A stretch of DNA of 52,133 nucleotides, from assembly GCF_001298675.1 (NCBI RefSeq), contig NZ_CYIG01000046.1, positions 1 through 52,133 of the forward strand. Direction: 5' to 3'. The stretch is from Paenacidovorax caeni. GTDB taxonomy: Bacteria; Pseudomonadota; Gammaproteobacteria; Burkholderiales; Burkholderiaceae_C. A model generated the notes under the pieces. The model worked only from the letters and a program-made list of their open reading frames with translations. It was not told the origin of the DNA and made no database searches. Below are positions 35,628 through 44,378 of the stretch, piece by piece. The stretch's first letter is position 1. Each line of letters starts with the position of its first letter. The translations under genes were made by a program, and so were the position numbers.

Positions 35628-37673
35628 ATGCGTCATTTAACAAAGCCAGGCCGCGCCGCGCTGCGCCTGCGCATCGGGCTGATGCCACTGGTGGCGGCGG
35701 CCATGGTGGCTTGTGGCGGGGACGGCGGTTCAGACCCCGCCCCGGCCCCTACATGCCCTGAAACCGGCCCTTACGCCTGCAAGAGCGGCGAGACGGAGCC
35801 GCTCTACACCTTCCAGTGGGCGCTGAACTACCTGCAGAGCTACTTCCAGGGCAAGGCCGACGAGGCGGCGTTTGGCGGCGGCATCGACCTGAACGTGGAG
35901 CCCGTGCACCGCCAGGGCATCAAGGGCCAGGGCGTGAACGTGCTGGTGATCGACACCGGCGTGGACCTGGGCCACGAAGACCTGCTGGCCAACGCCGACT
36001 ACGACCTGTCGTGGAACTTCCTGACCGGGCAGAACGACCCCAACCCGCTGCTCACCCCCAAGAAGGAAGCGCACGGCACCAACGTGGCGGGCATGATCGG
36101 CGCGGCGCAGAACGGCAAGGGTGTGATGGGCATGGCGCCGCTGGCCAAGCTCGGCGGGGTGCCGCTGATCGATACGGGCGTGGTCGCGACCGAAGAAAAC
36201 TACCTGGATGCCTATGGCGGCGCGGCTTGGTCGCGCAAGGCGCATGTGATGAATGCAGCCTACGGAGAAGACACCGACGCGGTGCCTTACCGCGATGCCG
36301 GTCAGGCGGCGTTGCGCGGGCTCAAGGCGCTACGCGACGGCAAGGGCATCGTGTTCGTCAAGTCGGCGGGCAACGAATTCGACGAGGTCGGTCTGAGTGA
36401 AGATTCGTTTGCCAACTGCGGCATCCTGACCCGTGGCTATGGCTGCGTGAACTCCGGCAATGACACGACGAACCTGGAGCCCAACGTCATCGTCACCGCC
36501 GCGCTCAACGCCAAGGGCCAGGCTGCAAGCTACAGCAGTACCGGATCGGTGCTGTGGATCACCGGCATGGGTGGGGAGTACGCCAGCGCAGGCCAATACG
36601 GCGAACAGTCCCGCCTCAGCGCCGAGCAGATCGCCCAGGGCCGCGCGGGCGACGGGCCGACCATCTTCTCCACCGACATCCGCTCGTGCACCGAGGGCTA
36701 CAGCCGCAGCGACGCCAATCCCGAGAGAACCAACGCCTTCCTGCGCGGCGTGAGCGAGCGCGTGCCCGGGGTGAAGGACAACCCGGACTGCGACTACAGC
36801 ACCATGAACGGTACCTCGTCCGCCGCCCCCACCATCAGCGGCGTGGTGGCGCTCATGCTCAGCGCCAACCCGGCGCTGACCTGGCGCGACGTGCGCGACA
36901 TCCTGCGCCAGTCGGCGCGCGTGGTGGACGAAGGCTACGAAAAGCGCACGCGCGGCTTCCGCGCTCCGCGCCAGGACAAGCCGCACGCCGGCCTGTTTGA
37001 CCTGCAGGCCAATGCCCTGCTGCCCCAGGCCGCCGACAAGCGCCAGATCGCCCCCGGCGCCACCCAGGTGCCCGTGGAGCTGGGCTGGCAGACCAACGCA
37101 GCGGGCTACCGCTACTCCAACTGGTACGGCTTCGGCGTGCCCGACGCCGCCAAGGCCGTGGAACTGGCGCTGCTCTACAAGAAGGAGCCTGCACGCAGCC
37201 GCAGCGCGCAGCAGGCCGTGCCGGAGTTCACGGCCGTGGCCGACCTGAAAGGCTTCGAGTACCAGAAAGTCAGCCTGCTGGGCACCTTCCAGGGCAGCGG
37301 CCAGACGGTGGACCAGTTCCAGGTGCGCCTGACGGGCACCGAGCTGTGCCTGGGCTCGCTGGGCATCGCGGTGGAGTCGCCCTCGGGCACCAAGTCGCTG
37401 CTGAAGATGCCGCTGGACCACTTCGCGCACCCGCTGCGCGCCGTGGCGGCATTTACCGGCTATGGCCTGGGCAGCTACGCCTTCCACGGGGAAAATGCCC
37501 AGGGCACCTGGAAAATCTACGCCGTGGCGTCGAATCCGCGCCTGAACCCCGCCGACTGGAGCGCCGCCGACGGCTGGAGCACCGCCACCACCACCTGTGC
37601 CGCCGCGCCCGCCGAAGGCGCCACGGCCCCGCAAGCCACGCTGCAAGTGCAGGCGCGGGTCATCGCTCAGTGA
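35628..37673 (+). CDS. Subtilisin-like S8 serine protease with P-domain (kexin-like), secreted
   Basis: 681 residues. Signal peptide with VAACGGDGG, possibly a lipobox. Triad: Asp109 in VIDTGVD, His149 in HGTNVAG and Ser397 in NGTSSAAP. Residues ~530-640 form a proprotein-convertase P-domain (LGTFQGSGQTVDQF ... GENAQGTWKIYA). ATG at 35628 follows aaaaggagcagca. Divergent from the receptor operon and cotranscribed with the small secreted protein 10 bp downstream. The combination of S8 plus P-domain plus a small downstream partner resembles Aeromonas sobria ASP. Substrates unknown. Confidence 0.9.
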   Translation: MRHLTKPGRAALRLRIGLMPLVAAAMVACGGDGGSDPAPAPTCPETGPYACKSGETEPLYTFQWALNYLQSYFQGKADEAAFGGGIDLNVEPVHRQGIKGQGVNVLVIDTGVDLGHEDLLANADYDLSWNFLTGQNDPNPLLTPKKEAHGTNVAGMIGAAQNGKGVMGMAPLAKLGGVPLIDTGVVATEENYLDAYGGAAWSRKAHVMNAAYGEDTDAVPYRDAGQAALRGLKALRDGKGIVFVKSAGNEFDEVGLSEDSFANCGILTRGYGCVNSGNDTTNLEPNVIVTAALNAKGQAASYSSTGSVLWITGMGGEYASAGQYGEQSRLSAEQIAQGRAGDGPTIFSTDIRSCTEGYSRSDANPERTNAFLRGVSERVPGVKDNPDCDYSTMNGTSSAAPTISGVVALMLSANPALTWRDVRDILRQSARVVDEGYEKRTRGFRAPRQDKPHAGLFDLQANALLPQAADKRQIAPGATQVPVELGWQTNAAGYRYSNWYGFGVPDAAKAVELALLYKKEPARSRSAQQAVPEFTAVADLKGFEYQKVSLLGTFQGSGQTVDQFQVRLTGTELCLGSLGIAVESPSGTKSLLKMPLDHFAHPLRAVAAFTGYGLGSYAFHGENAQGTWKIYAVASNPRLNPADWSAADGWSTATTTCAAAPAEGATAPQATLQVQARVIAQ

Positions 37674-37683
37674 GGAGTCTTCG

Positions 37684-38157
37684 ATGCAATTGCGTTTTCC
37701 CCCCTACGTGCTGGCGCTGTGCGCCTGCGTCTGCATGAGCGCCCAGGCGCAAACTGCCCCCGCCCTGGCGCCCGGCCAGCAGTTGAATGCCCAGCAGCTC
37801 CAGGCCATGGGCCCGCTGCAGAGCGTGAGTATCGGCGGGCAAAAGTACCGCGTGCTGCCGGCGCAGAAGGCTGGCGGCGATGGCCGCGCCTCCTACCTGG
37901 TGGATGCCAGCGGCAAGGTCGGGCGCACCTTCCACGAGGTGCTCATCGTTGGCCTGCCCACGGCGCAGGTGCGCCAGCAGCTCGGCGCCAGCCTGTCCCA
38001 GGCCCAGGCGGTGAAGTACTACGAGCACACCCAGACCACGCTGCTGCGCTACGCCACGTTGGAGCAGGCCGCAGCCGCGCAGGCGCAGATCAGCGCGGCC
38101 TTGCCGGGCGCTACGGTGCACTTGCCGGTGCGCTTTAGCCAGCCACAGCTGCATTGA
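37684..38157 (+). CDS. Small secreted partner of the S8 protease
   Basis: 157 residues with signal peptide cleaved after SAQAQ. The mature part has repeated AQQLQAMGPLQSV-type helices and a basic C-terminal strand region. It follows the protease by 10 bp with its own gaggag ribosome-binding site. By analogy with ORF2 of Aeromonas sobria, which chaperones the ASP protease in the periplasm, it could be a chaperone or inhibitor. That analogy is positional; I see no sequence signature that proves it. Confidence 0.72.
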   Translation: MQLRFPPYVLALCACVCMSAQAQTAPALAPGQQLNAQQLQAMGPLQSVSIGGQKYRVLPAQKAGGDGRASYLVDASGKVGRTFHEVLIVGLPTAQVRQQLGASLSQAQAVKYYEHTQTTLLRYATLEQAAAAQAQISAALPGATVHLPVRFSQPQLH

Positions 38158-38168
38158 GTGGCAGAGTT

Positions 38169-38230
38169 GCTCTTGTTTTGATAGCTTCTAGCGCTTGATG
38201 GACAAGGGCTGGAGTTCGATTTTTGTCGAA
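38169..38230 (+). repeat. Dispersed AGCGCTT repeat, copy 11
   Basis: ttttgatagcttctagcgcttgatggacaagggctggagttcgatttttgtc; the right arm is degenerate (aagggct). Confidence 0.75.
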
Positions 38231-38236
38231 TTCCAT

Positions 38237-38282
38237 AAAAAAACGGCTGCCAGCGCTCGCCCCTTTGCGCGCTGGCAGCCGT
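38237..38282 (-). terminator. Strong rho-independent terminator of ccoG
   Basis: A perfect 14-bp stem (38243-38256 with 38269-38282, acggctgccagcgc) with a 12-nt loop. On the minus strand seven T residues follow (38243-38237). The arms carry the same ctgccagcgc core as the dispersed repeat. Confidence 0.9.
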
Positions 38283-38301
38283 GGGAAACCCTTGCGGCGC
38301 C

Positions 38302-39714
38302 TTATCGGGGCACCAGGAACACCGATTTCTCGGTCACATGCGCCGCGCCTTGCACGGTCTGCACCTCGAAGTGCACCGCGTGCGAGCCCTCGCTGGCGCT
38401 GCCGTAGGGAATGCGCAGCAGCACCGGCACCCAGCGCGATTCGGCAGGGCCAATCTCCACTTCAGGCTCCGACGCTACCGTGAGCCCCTCCAGCCCGCTG
38501 GCGCTGATGCGGTAGCGCTGCGGCGCCTCGGTGGCGTTCATGATCTGCAGGCGGTACACGTTCTCCAGCTGGCCGCCCGCCACCAGGCGCGAGAGCGCGG
38601 CGCGGTCACGCACCACATCCACCTTCAGCGGCACGCGCAGGCTCAGGCTGGTGAGCAGCGCCACGCTCAGGCCCACCAGCACCGTGGTGTAGAACAGCAC
38701 GCGCGGGCGCAGCACGCGGCGCACCATCTGCGCGCTGCTCCAGCGCTGGAGCATGCCGTTCTGCGTGGCGTAGCGGATCAGGCCGCGCGGGTAGTTCACC
38801 TTGTCCATCACGCTGTTGCAGGCGTCCACGCACAGGCCGCAGCCAATGCACTCGTACTGCAGCCCGTTGCGGATGTCGATGCCCGTGGGGCACACCTGCA
38901 CGCACAGCGAGCAGTCGATGCAGTCGCCCAAGCCGGCGGCCTTCGGGTCCACCTTCTTGCTGCGCGCGCCGCGCGGCTCGCCGCGCTGGGTGTCGTAGGT
39001 GACGATGAGCGTGTCCTTGTCGAACATGGCGCTCTGGAAGCGCGCGTACGGGCACATGTACTTGCACACCTGCTCGCGCATGTGGCCGGCGAAGCCGTAG
39101 GTGGCGAAGCTGTAGAAGAACACCCAGAACAGCTGCCAGGTGCCCTGCAGCGCCATGATTTCGCCGCCCAGCTGGCGGATCGGCACGAAGAAGCCGACGA
39201 AGGTGAAGCCCGTCCACAGCGCCACGGCGATCCAGGCCGTCTGCTTCAGGCCCTTGCGCCAGAGCTTCTCCCACGAGGTCCAGGGCGCCTTGTCCAGGCG
39301 CATGCGCGTGCTGCGGTCGCCCTCAATGCGGTTCTCCAGCCACATGAAGATCTCGGTATAAACCGTCTGCGGGCAGGAGAAGCCGCACCACAGCCGCCCC
39401 GCCACCGCCGTGAACAGGAACAGCGACAGTGCCGAGATGATGAGCAGGCCCGTGAGGTAGATGAAGTCCTGCGGGTACAGCACGAGGCCGAACAGGTAGA
39501 AGCGCCGCGCGCCCAGGTCGAACAGCACCATCTGGCGCTCGCCCCACTGCAGCCACGGCAGACCGTAGAACACCAGTTGCGTGAGGAACACCAGCACCCA
39601 GCGCCAGCGGTTGAACACGCCGTCAATGGCGCGCGGGTAGACCTTGTTCTTGGCCTGGTAGAGCGGGATGAACTTGCCTTGGGGCGGCTGTTGCTGGGGC
39701 GCGGGTGTGGTCAT
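38302..39714 (-). CDS. ccoG: Cytochrome oxidase accessory protein CcoG (FixG/RdxA)
   Basis: 470 residues. Four to five membrane helices in the first ~220 residues, with membrane-side cysteines CGFSCPQ (~residue 110) and CKYMCPY (~residue 220). Two [4Fe-4S] ferredoxin motifs follow (CIDCSLCVQVCP and CIGCGLCVDAC, ~270-310), then a last membrane helix and a periplasmic Ig-like domain. The family reduces Cu(II) for assembly of cbb3 oxidase. The ccoNOPQ genes are not in this window; instead ccoG follows a Rieske gene by 42 bp. Confidence 0.94.
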   Translation of the reverse strand: MTTPAPQQQPPQGKFIPLYQAKNKVYPRAIDGVFNRWRWVLVFLTQLVFYGLPWLQWGERQMVLFDLGARRFYLFGLVLYPQDFIYLTGLLIISALSLFLFTAVAGRLWCGFSCPQTVYTEIFMWLENRIEGDRSTRMRLDKAPWTSWEKLWRKGLKQTAWIAVALWTGFTFVGFFVPIRQLGGEIMALQGTWQLFWVFFYSFATYGFAGHMREQVCKYMCPYARFQSAMFDKDTLIVTYDTQRGEPRGARSKKVDPKAAGLGDCIDCSLCVQVCPTGIDIRNGLQYECIGCGLCVDACNSVMDKVNYPRGLIRYATQNGMLQRWSSAQMVRRVLRPRVLFYTTVLVGLSVALLTSLSLRVPLKVDVVRDRAALSRLVAGGQLENVYRLQIMNATEAPQRYRISASGLEGLTVASEPEVEIGPAESRWVPVLLRIPYGSASEGSHAVHFEVQTVQGAAHVTEKSVFLVPR

Positions 39715-39756
39715 GGTGGGCTTGCTGTTGTTATGAAGTCGAAAGCACGGGGGGTA

Positions 39757-40365
39757 TCAGCCTTGGGCATCTTCCCCGATGAGCAGCCGCGTGGCGCTCA
39801 GGAACTGGTGTGGCGGAATCTCCAGGTTCGTCGGGGCGGGCTTGTTACGGTACACCCTGCCAGCATTGTCGAAGGTGGAGCCATGGCAGGGACAGAAAAA
39901 CCCACCATCCCAGTCGGCGCCCAGGTTGCCCCGCGCACCGCCCGCTGGCACCTGCGTGGGCGAGCAGCCCAGGTGCGTGCAAATGCCCACGGCCACGAAG
40001 ATTTCGGGCTGGATCGAGCGGTGCGCGTTGCGCGCATAGGCGGGCTGCTGGTCTTTGTGCGATTCGGGGTCGGCCAGCGCGGCATCGTGCTGCGCCAGCG
40101 CCTGCAGCATCTCGGGCGTGCGCCGCAGGATCCACACCGGCTTGCCGCGCCACTCCACGGTCACCATCTCGCCGGGGGCCAGGGTGCTCACGTCCACCTC
40201 CACGGCCGCACCTTGGGCGCGGGCGCGCTCGCTCGGCGCGAAGCTGGTGGCAAACGGTACCGCTGCTGCTGCCGCGGCCACGGCGCCCGCTGTGGCCGTG
40301 GCCTGGAGCAGGGTGCGCCGCTCAGCATCGGCGGCGGGCAGTGGCGGGAGGGTCTGGGCGGTCAT
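39757..40365 (-). CDS. Rieske iron-sulfur protein (PetA-like), solitary
   Basis: 202 residues. N-terminal Tat-like ERRTLLQATATAGAVAAAAAA anchor, then the cluster motifs CTHLGC (~residue 130) and CPCHGS (~residue 160) that ligate the [2Fe-2S] centre. It looks like the ubiquinol-cytochrome c reductase subunit, but no cytochrome b or c1 gene follows; ccoG does. It may be an additional Rieske protein rather than the housekeeping petA. A sigma-54-type promoter and a perfect palindrome lie upstream, facing a divergent sigma-54 activator. Confidence 0.9.
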   Translation of the reverse strand: MTAQTLPPLPAADAERRTLLQATATAGAVAAAAAAVPFATSFAPSERARAQGAAVEVDVSTLAPGEMVTVEWRGKPVWILRRTPEMLQALAQHDAALADPESHKDQQPAYARNAHRSIQPEIFVAVGICTHLGCSPTQVPAGGARGNLGADWDGGFFCPCHGSTFDNAGRVYRNKPAPTNLEIPPHQFLSATRLLIGEDAQG

Positions 40366-40404
40366 GGCGGATTCCTTGGTGCGTCGAATGTGCCTTGCTT
40401 CAAC

Positions 40405-40419
40405 TCAAGACTCGTGCCA
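40405..40419 (-). promoter_or_regulatory. Candidate sigma-54 promoter of the Rieske-ccoG pair
   Basis: On the minus strand TGGCACGagtcTTGA: a perfect -24 half and a -12 half with A in place of the usual C. The spacing is correct and it lies 40 bp before the Rieske start codon. Confidence 0.55.
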
Positions 40420-40447
40420 GCCTGTGCCGCACCGCGCCTTGGCAAAA

Positions 40448-40497
40448 AAGCCATGCCCAGCAATGGCTTGCACTTTCTGTGGCACAGCGCTGTGCCA
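40448..40497. promoter_or_regulatory. Palindromic operator candidates between the Rieske and activator genes
   Basis: A perfect 18-bp palindrome TGGCACAGCGCTGTGCCA (40480-40497) and an interrupted repeat aagccat/atggctt (40448-40454 with 40463-40469). Their position, 30-90 bp upstream of the candidate sigma-54 promoter, suits enhancer sites for the divergent activator. Confidence 0.55.
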
Positions 40498-40584
40498 TGG
40501 GTGGTGTCAAAATGGCGGCGCCTGCTGCCGTAGATGGCACTCCATGGCAGATTGACCACGCCACGCGCCGCCGCGCTTGCCCCT

Positions 40585-41900
<1,316 letters not shown>

Positions 41901-41907
<7 letters not shown>

Positions 41908-41960
41908 TAGCTGCTAGCGCTTGCTGGGAAAGGGCTAAGCCCCGATTTTGCTCATAATGG
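41901..41960 (+). repeat. Dispersed AGCGCTT repeat, copy 12
   Basis: gctttgatagctgctagcgcttgctgggaaagggctaagccccgattttgct. It overlaps the stop codon of the activator gene. Confidence 0.8.
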
Positions 41961-41966
41961 CACGCC

Positions 41967-42710
41967 ATGCACCGCCCCATCCGCACGCCCACCCACGCCG
42001 CCAGCACCGTGCTGGCCCTGGCGCTGCTGGGCGCCTGCGCTGCCCCCGCCCCCGCGCACAAGGGCGAAGTCCAGGGCGCCGAGGCCAGCACGCGGGAGTG
42101 GGGCCAGTCGGACATCAACCGCGTGGCCACCATCGCCATGCGCGAGAACCTGCAGGCGCTGTACCGCCTGGCCGACAAGCTCTACCGCCGCAACCCCACC
42201 GAATGGCGCAAGGGCGGTGCGCCTGGCCGTGACGAGGCGGTGGCGCGCCTGCGCACGGCCATCGAGCAGCGCAGCGGCTGGGCGCCGCTGCAGCAGCGCC
42301 GCGACATTGACGCGCTGGCCCTGGCCCTCGCGCCCGAGTACGCCGACGACCGCGTGGCCGCCTTCATCCACGCCGTGGCCGACATGCTGATCGCCGCGCA
42401 CGGCGGCAAGACCGAGTTCTTCCTCATCGACGGGCTGGACGCGCAGCACCTGTACAACGCCGCGCGCAATCTGGAGACGGCGGTGTGGATGCTGGCGCAG
42501 CGCCGCAACGCCCGGGGCGGCCCGCTGCTGCTGGCCGATGAGATCAACGCCCAGGAGCGCAACCTGAGCTACGAGCGCGAGTTCGGCAAGATCATCGCGC
42601 GGCTCGACCTGCTGGCCCAGGTCACGACCGAGAAGTACCGCCGTGCCGTCATCGGCTACGTGCAGGGGCTGGCGGGGGGCACGTTCCTGCAGTTCCTGCC
42701 GGTGCGGTAG
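41967..42710 (+). CDS. Lipoprotein of unknown function
   Basis: 247 residues. The signal peptide ends in lipobox ALLGAC, mature Cys near residue 24. The rest is helical and well conserved in appearance: INRVATIAMRENLQALYRLADKLY, then VAAFIHAVADMLIAAHGGK and EFFLIDGLDAQHLYNAARNLE. Composition and codon use match the neighbours. No catalytic motif is visible and the family is not recognised beyond a conserved hypothetical lipoprotein. Confidence 0.8.
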   Translation: MHRPIRTPTHAASTVLALALLGACAAPAPAHKGEVQGAEASTREWGQSDINRVATIAMRENLQALYRLADKLYRRNPTEWRKGGAPGRDEAVARLRTAIEQRSGWAPLQQRRDIDALALALAPEYADDRVAAFIHAVADMLIAAHGGKTEFFLIDGLDAQHLYNAARNLETAVWMLAQRRNARGGPLLLADEINAQERNLSYEREFGKIIARLDLLAQVTTEKYRRAVIGYVQGLAGGTFLQFLPVR

Positions 42711-42745
42711 CGGCGGCTTTCTCGGCTTTTGCCAGCCTCGGCCCG

Positions 42746-44032
42746 CTACTGGGTGGTCAGGGTCTTGGTTGTGCAGTACTCCTTGCCCGTGTCCTTGCCC
42801 GTCTCGAAGGTGGTTTGGGTCACCAGGTGGCGGGAGTTGAAGAACTTGGAGACGCTGTACTTCGCCAGCACTTGGAAGCGGATATTCGGCGCGTTGACGC
42901 TGCCCACGTTTTCCGGGTTGACCAGCTCGGTGCGGACTTGCACGCTGTGGGCCATCATGAAAGAAAACGGATTGAGGGGGGCCGTGGAGCGAACCGCCGA
43001 AAGCGGGTAAGACGGTGCCCTGAACGACAACGAGATGATTCTGAGTCCGGGATTTTGTTCGCTCCGCGATGAACTCCAATGGGTTTCATAGTAAATCTCC
43101 GCGGCGGACACTTTGGCGCGGCCAAACACCTCGGCGTGGTTCATGCAGCGTGCAGACGCACTTTTGAAAGCCCCGTTGCCTGGGTCTTCCCAGTGAATTG
43201 CGGGAGAAAATCCGTCCTTGAATTCCCCGCCCTTGATGATGGTGCCGGATTTATTGATGGTCTGGAAATTGAAATTGCTTGCGGCCTTCAGCAGGGGAGA
43301 GCCTGTGTAGCGGGCGACGAAGTCCCCGATGCCGGCCTCCTTCCACGCGGCTTGCAGCGCCTGAAGATCGGAGAAATTGTGGCCCCGTTGCGCCATGAGC
43401 TGCAGGAAGCGGGGCCAGTCCCATTGCCTCGTTTGCAGGGCCTGCAGCCAGTCGCCGGCGCTCCAGCCGGTGTGTGCCAGGAAGTCCAGCAAACCCTCCT
43501 CGGCCATTTCCTGTTGTGCAAAGAAGGGCTCCTGGTCGAGCGGCTCATAAAACCCGACGTACTCGGCCAGTGACAGGCCAGAGCGCTGAAAGTCGCGGTA
43601 GATGGACACCAGGTCCACGTCGAAATCGTCGATCTCCACCGCCGAGTCCGCCCCGCTGCCCCGGTGCGCCTGAATGGCCTGCCATAACTGCTTGTAGAAC
43701 GCCTGCAATGTGGCGGTATCGAGCGCGTCGGACTTTTGCGTGGCCTCGGGCAGCATCACAAAGCGCTCCGGCAGCAGCCCGGGCGCACTGTGTGCCACCA
43801 GGTCGCCCGCAGGCGAGATGCCATGCACCACGAAATGGCGCTCGATGCGGCCGTTGTCGCCCGTGTCGACACTGAAGGTCAGAGCATCGCCGGGCTGGAA
43901 CGCGTTGTTGACTGCATCGCCGCCTCCGCCGCAGCCGGCCAGCACCGCCGCCATCGACACCGCACCCCCCATCGGGAATATCTGTTCATGTTCATCGTCG
44001 TTGAAAAATGGTTGTTGGCTGCTCCAGCGCAT
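42746..44032 (-). CDS. Lipoprotein of unknown function with atypical composition
   Basis: 428 residues from ATG 44032. A short acidic leader precedes a hydrophobic stretch ending in the lipobox [12 protein letters not shown], so MGGAVS near residue 21 might be the true start. The middle is rich in Trp/Phe/Gln ([20 protein letters not shown]), and the C-terminal half is beta-rich. Base composition is lower in GC than neighbouring genes, which may mean recent acquisition. No known domain recognised. It faces the riboswitch-controlled metH part. Confidence 0.75.
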   Translation of the reverse strand: MRWSSQQPFFNDDEHEQIFPMGGAVSMAAVLAGCGGGGDAVNNAFQPGDALTFSVDTGDNGRIERHFVVHGISPAGDLVAHSAPGLLPERFVMLPEATQKSDALDTATLQAFYKQLWQAIQAHRGSGADSAVEIDDFDVDLVSIYRDFQRSGLSLAEYVGFYEPLDQEPFFAQQEMAEEGLLDFLAHTGWSAGDWLQALQTRQWDWPRFLQLMAQRGHNFSDLQALQAAWKEAGIGDFVARYTGSPLLKAASNFNFQTINKSGTIIKGGEFKDGFSPAIHWEDPGNGAFKSASARCMNHAEVFGRAKVSAAEIYYETHWSSSRSEQNPGLRIISLSFRAPSYPLSAVRSTAPLNPFSFMMAHSVQVRTELVNPENVGSVNAPNIRFQVLAKYSVSKFFNSRHLVTQTTFETGKDTGKEYCTTKTLTTQ

Positions 44033-44164
44033 GGCTGATCCCGTCGATTCTCTGGACAAGCCGGGAAGCGTCAACGTTTGTTTGGCAGGGCGCAGGTGTG
44101 GCGCGCGCAGTGGCCCGCGCCTGCCAGCGGCGCCGCGCGCCATGGGTTGGCGCTGGTTTGCTCT

Positions 44165-44222
44165 TGAAATAGGAGCTTTCAGCGCTTGCCAGTCAAGCGC
44201 TACAGCCTGTTTTTACTTGTGG
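44165..44222 (+). repeat. Dispersed AGCGCTT repeat, copy 13
   Basis: aggagctttcagcgctt-gccagtc-aagcgctacagcctgtttttacttgt, immediately upstream of the SAH riboswitch; it may overlap the metH promoter region. Confidence 0.8.
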
Positions 44223-44248
44223 CCTTGGGGCCGCGTAAAATCTCGCCT

Positions 44249-44343
44249 CCCCCAAGGAGCGTTGCAGCGGGCCCGTGCCGGCCCGTCAGGCTTGGGGCTG
44301 CCATGGGCCTGGCGCCCTGTGCCCTTCGCAACGACGCTCGCCT
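44249..44343 (+). promoter_or_regulatory. SAH (S-adenosylhomocysteine) riboswitch
   Basis: It contains the conserved landmarks AAGGAGCGTTGCA (44254-44266), CAGGCTTGG (44287-44295) and AACGACGCTCGCC (44330-44342). The stems pair as expected: cccaag/cttggg, gagcg/cgctc and the hairpin cgggcc/ggcccg. SAH riboswitches turn on SAH-recycling genes, including metH, in betaproteobacteria, which fits this position 36 bp before the metH start. Confidence 0.9.
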
Positions 44344-44378
44344 GTTTCATCCCCGAACTGATCGCACAGGTGAGCCTG

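Noticed and set aside
38281-40533. 750-codon plus-strand open frame opposite ccoG and the Rieske gene
   Set aside because: Antisense shadow rich in His/Arg/Ala; both minus-strand genes carry full cofactor motifs.
43710-44378. Upstream extension of the second metH part
   Set aside because: It runs through the opposite lipoprotein gene, a dispersed repeat and the SAH riboswitch; MetH homology begins after 44379.
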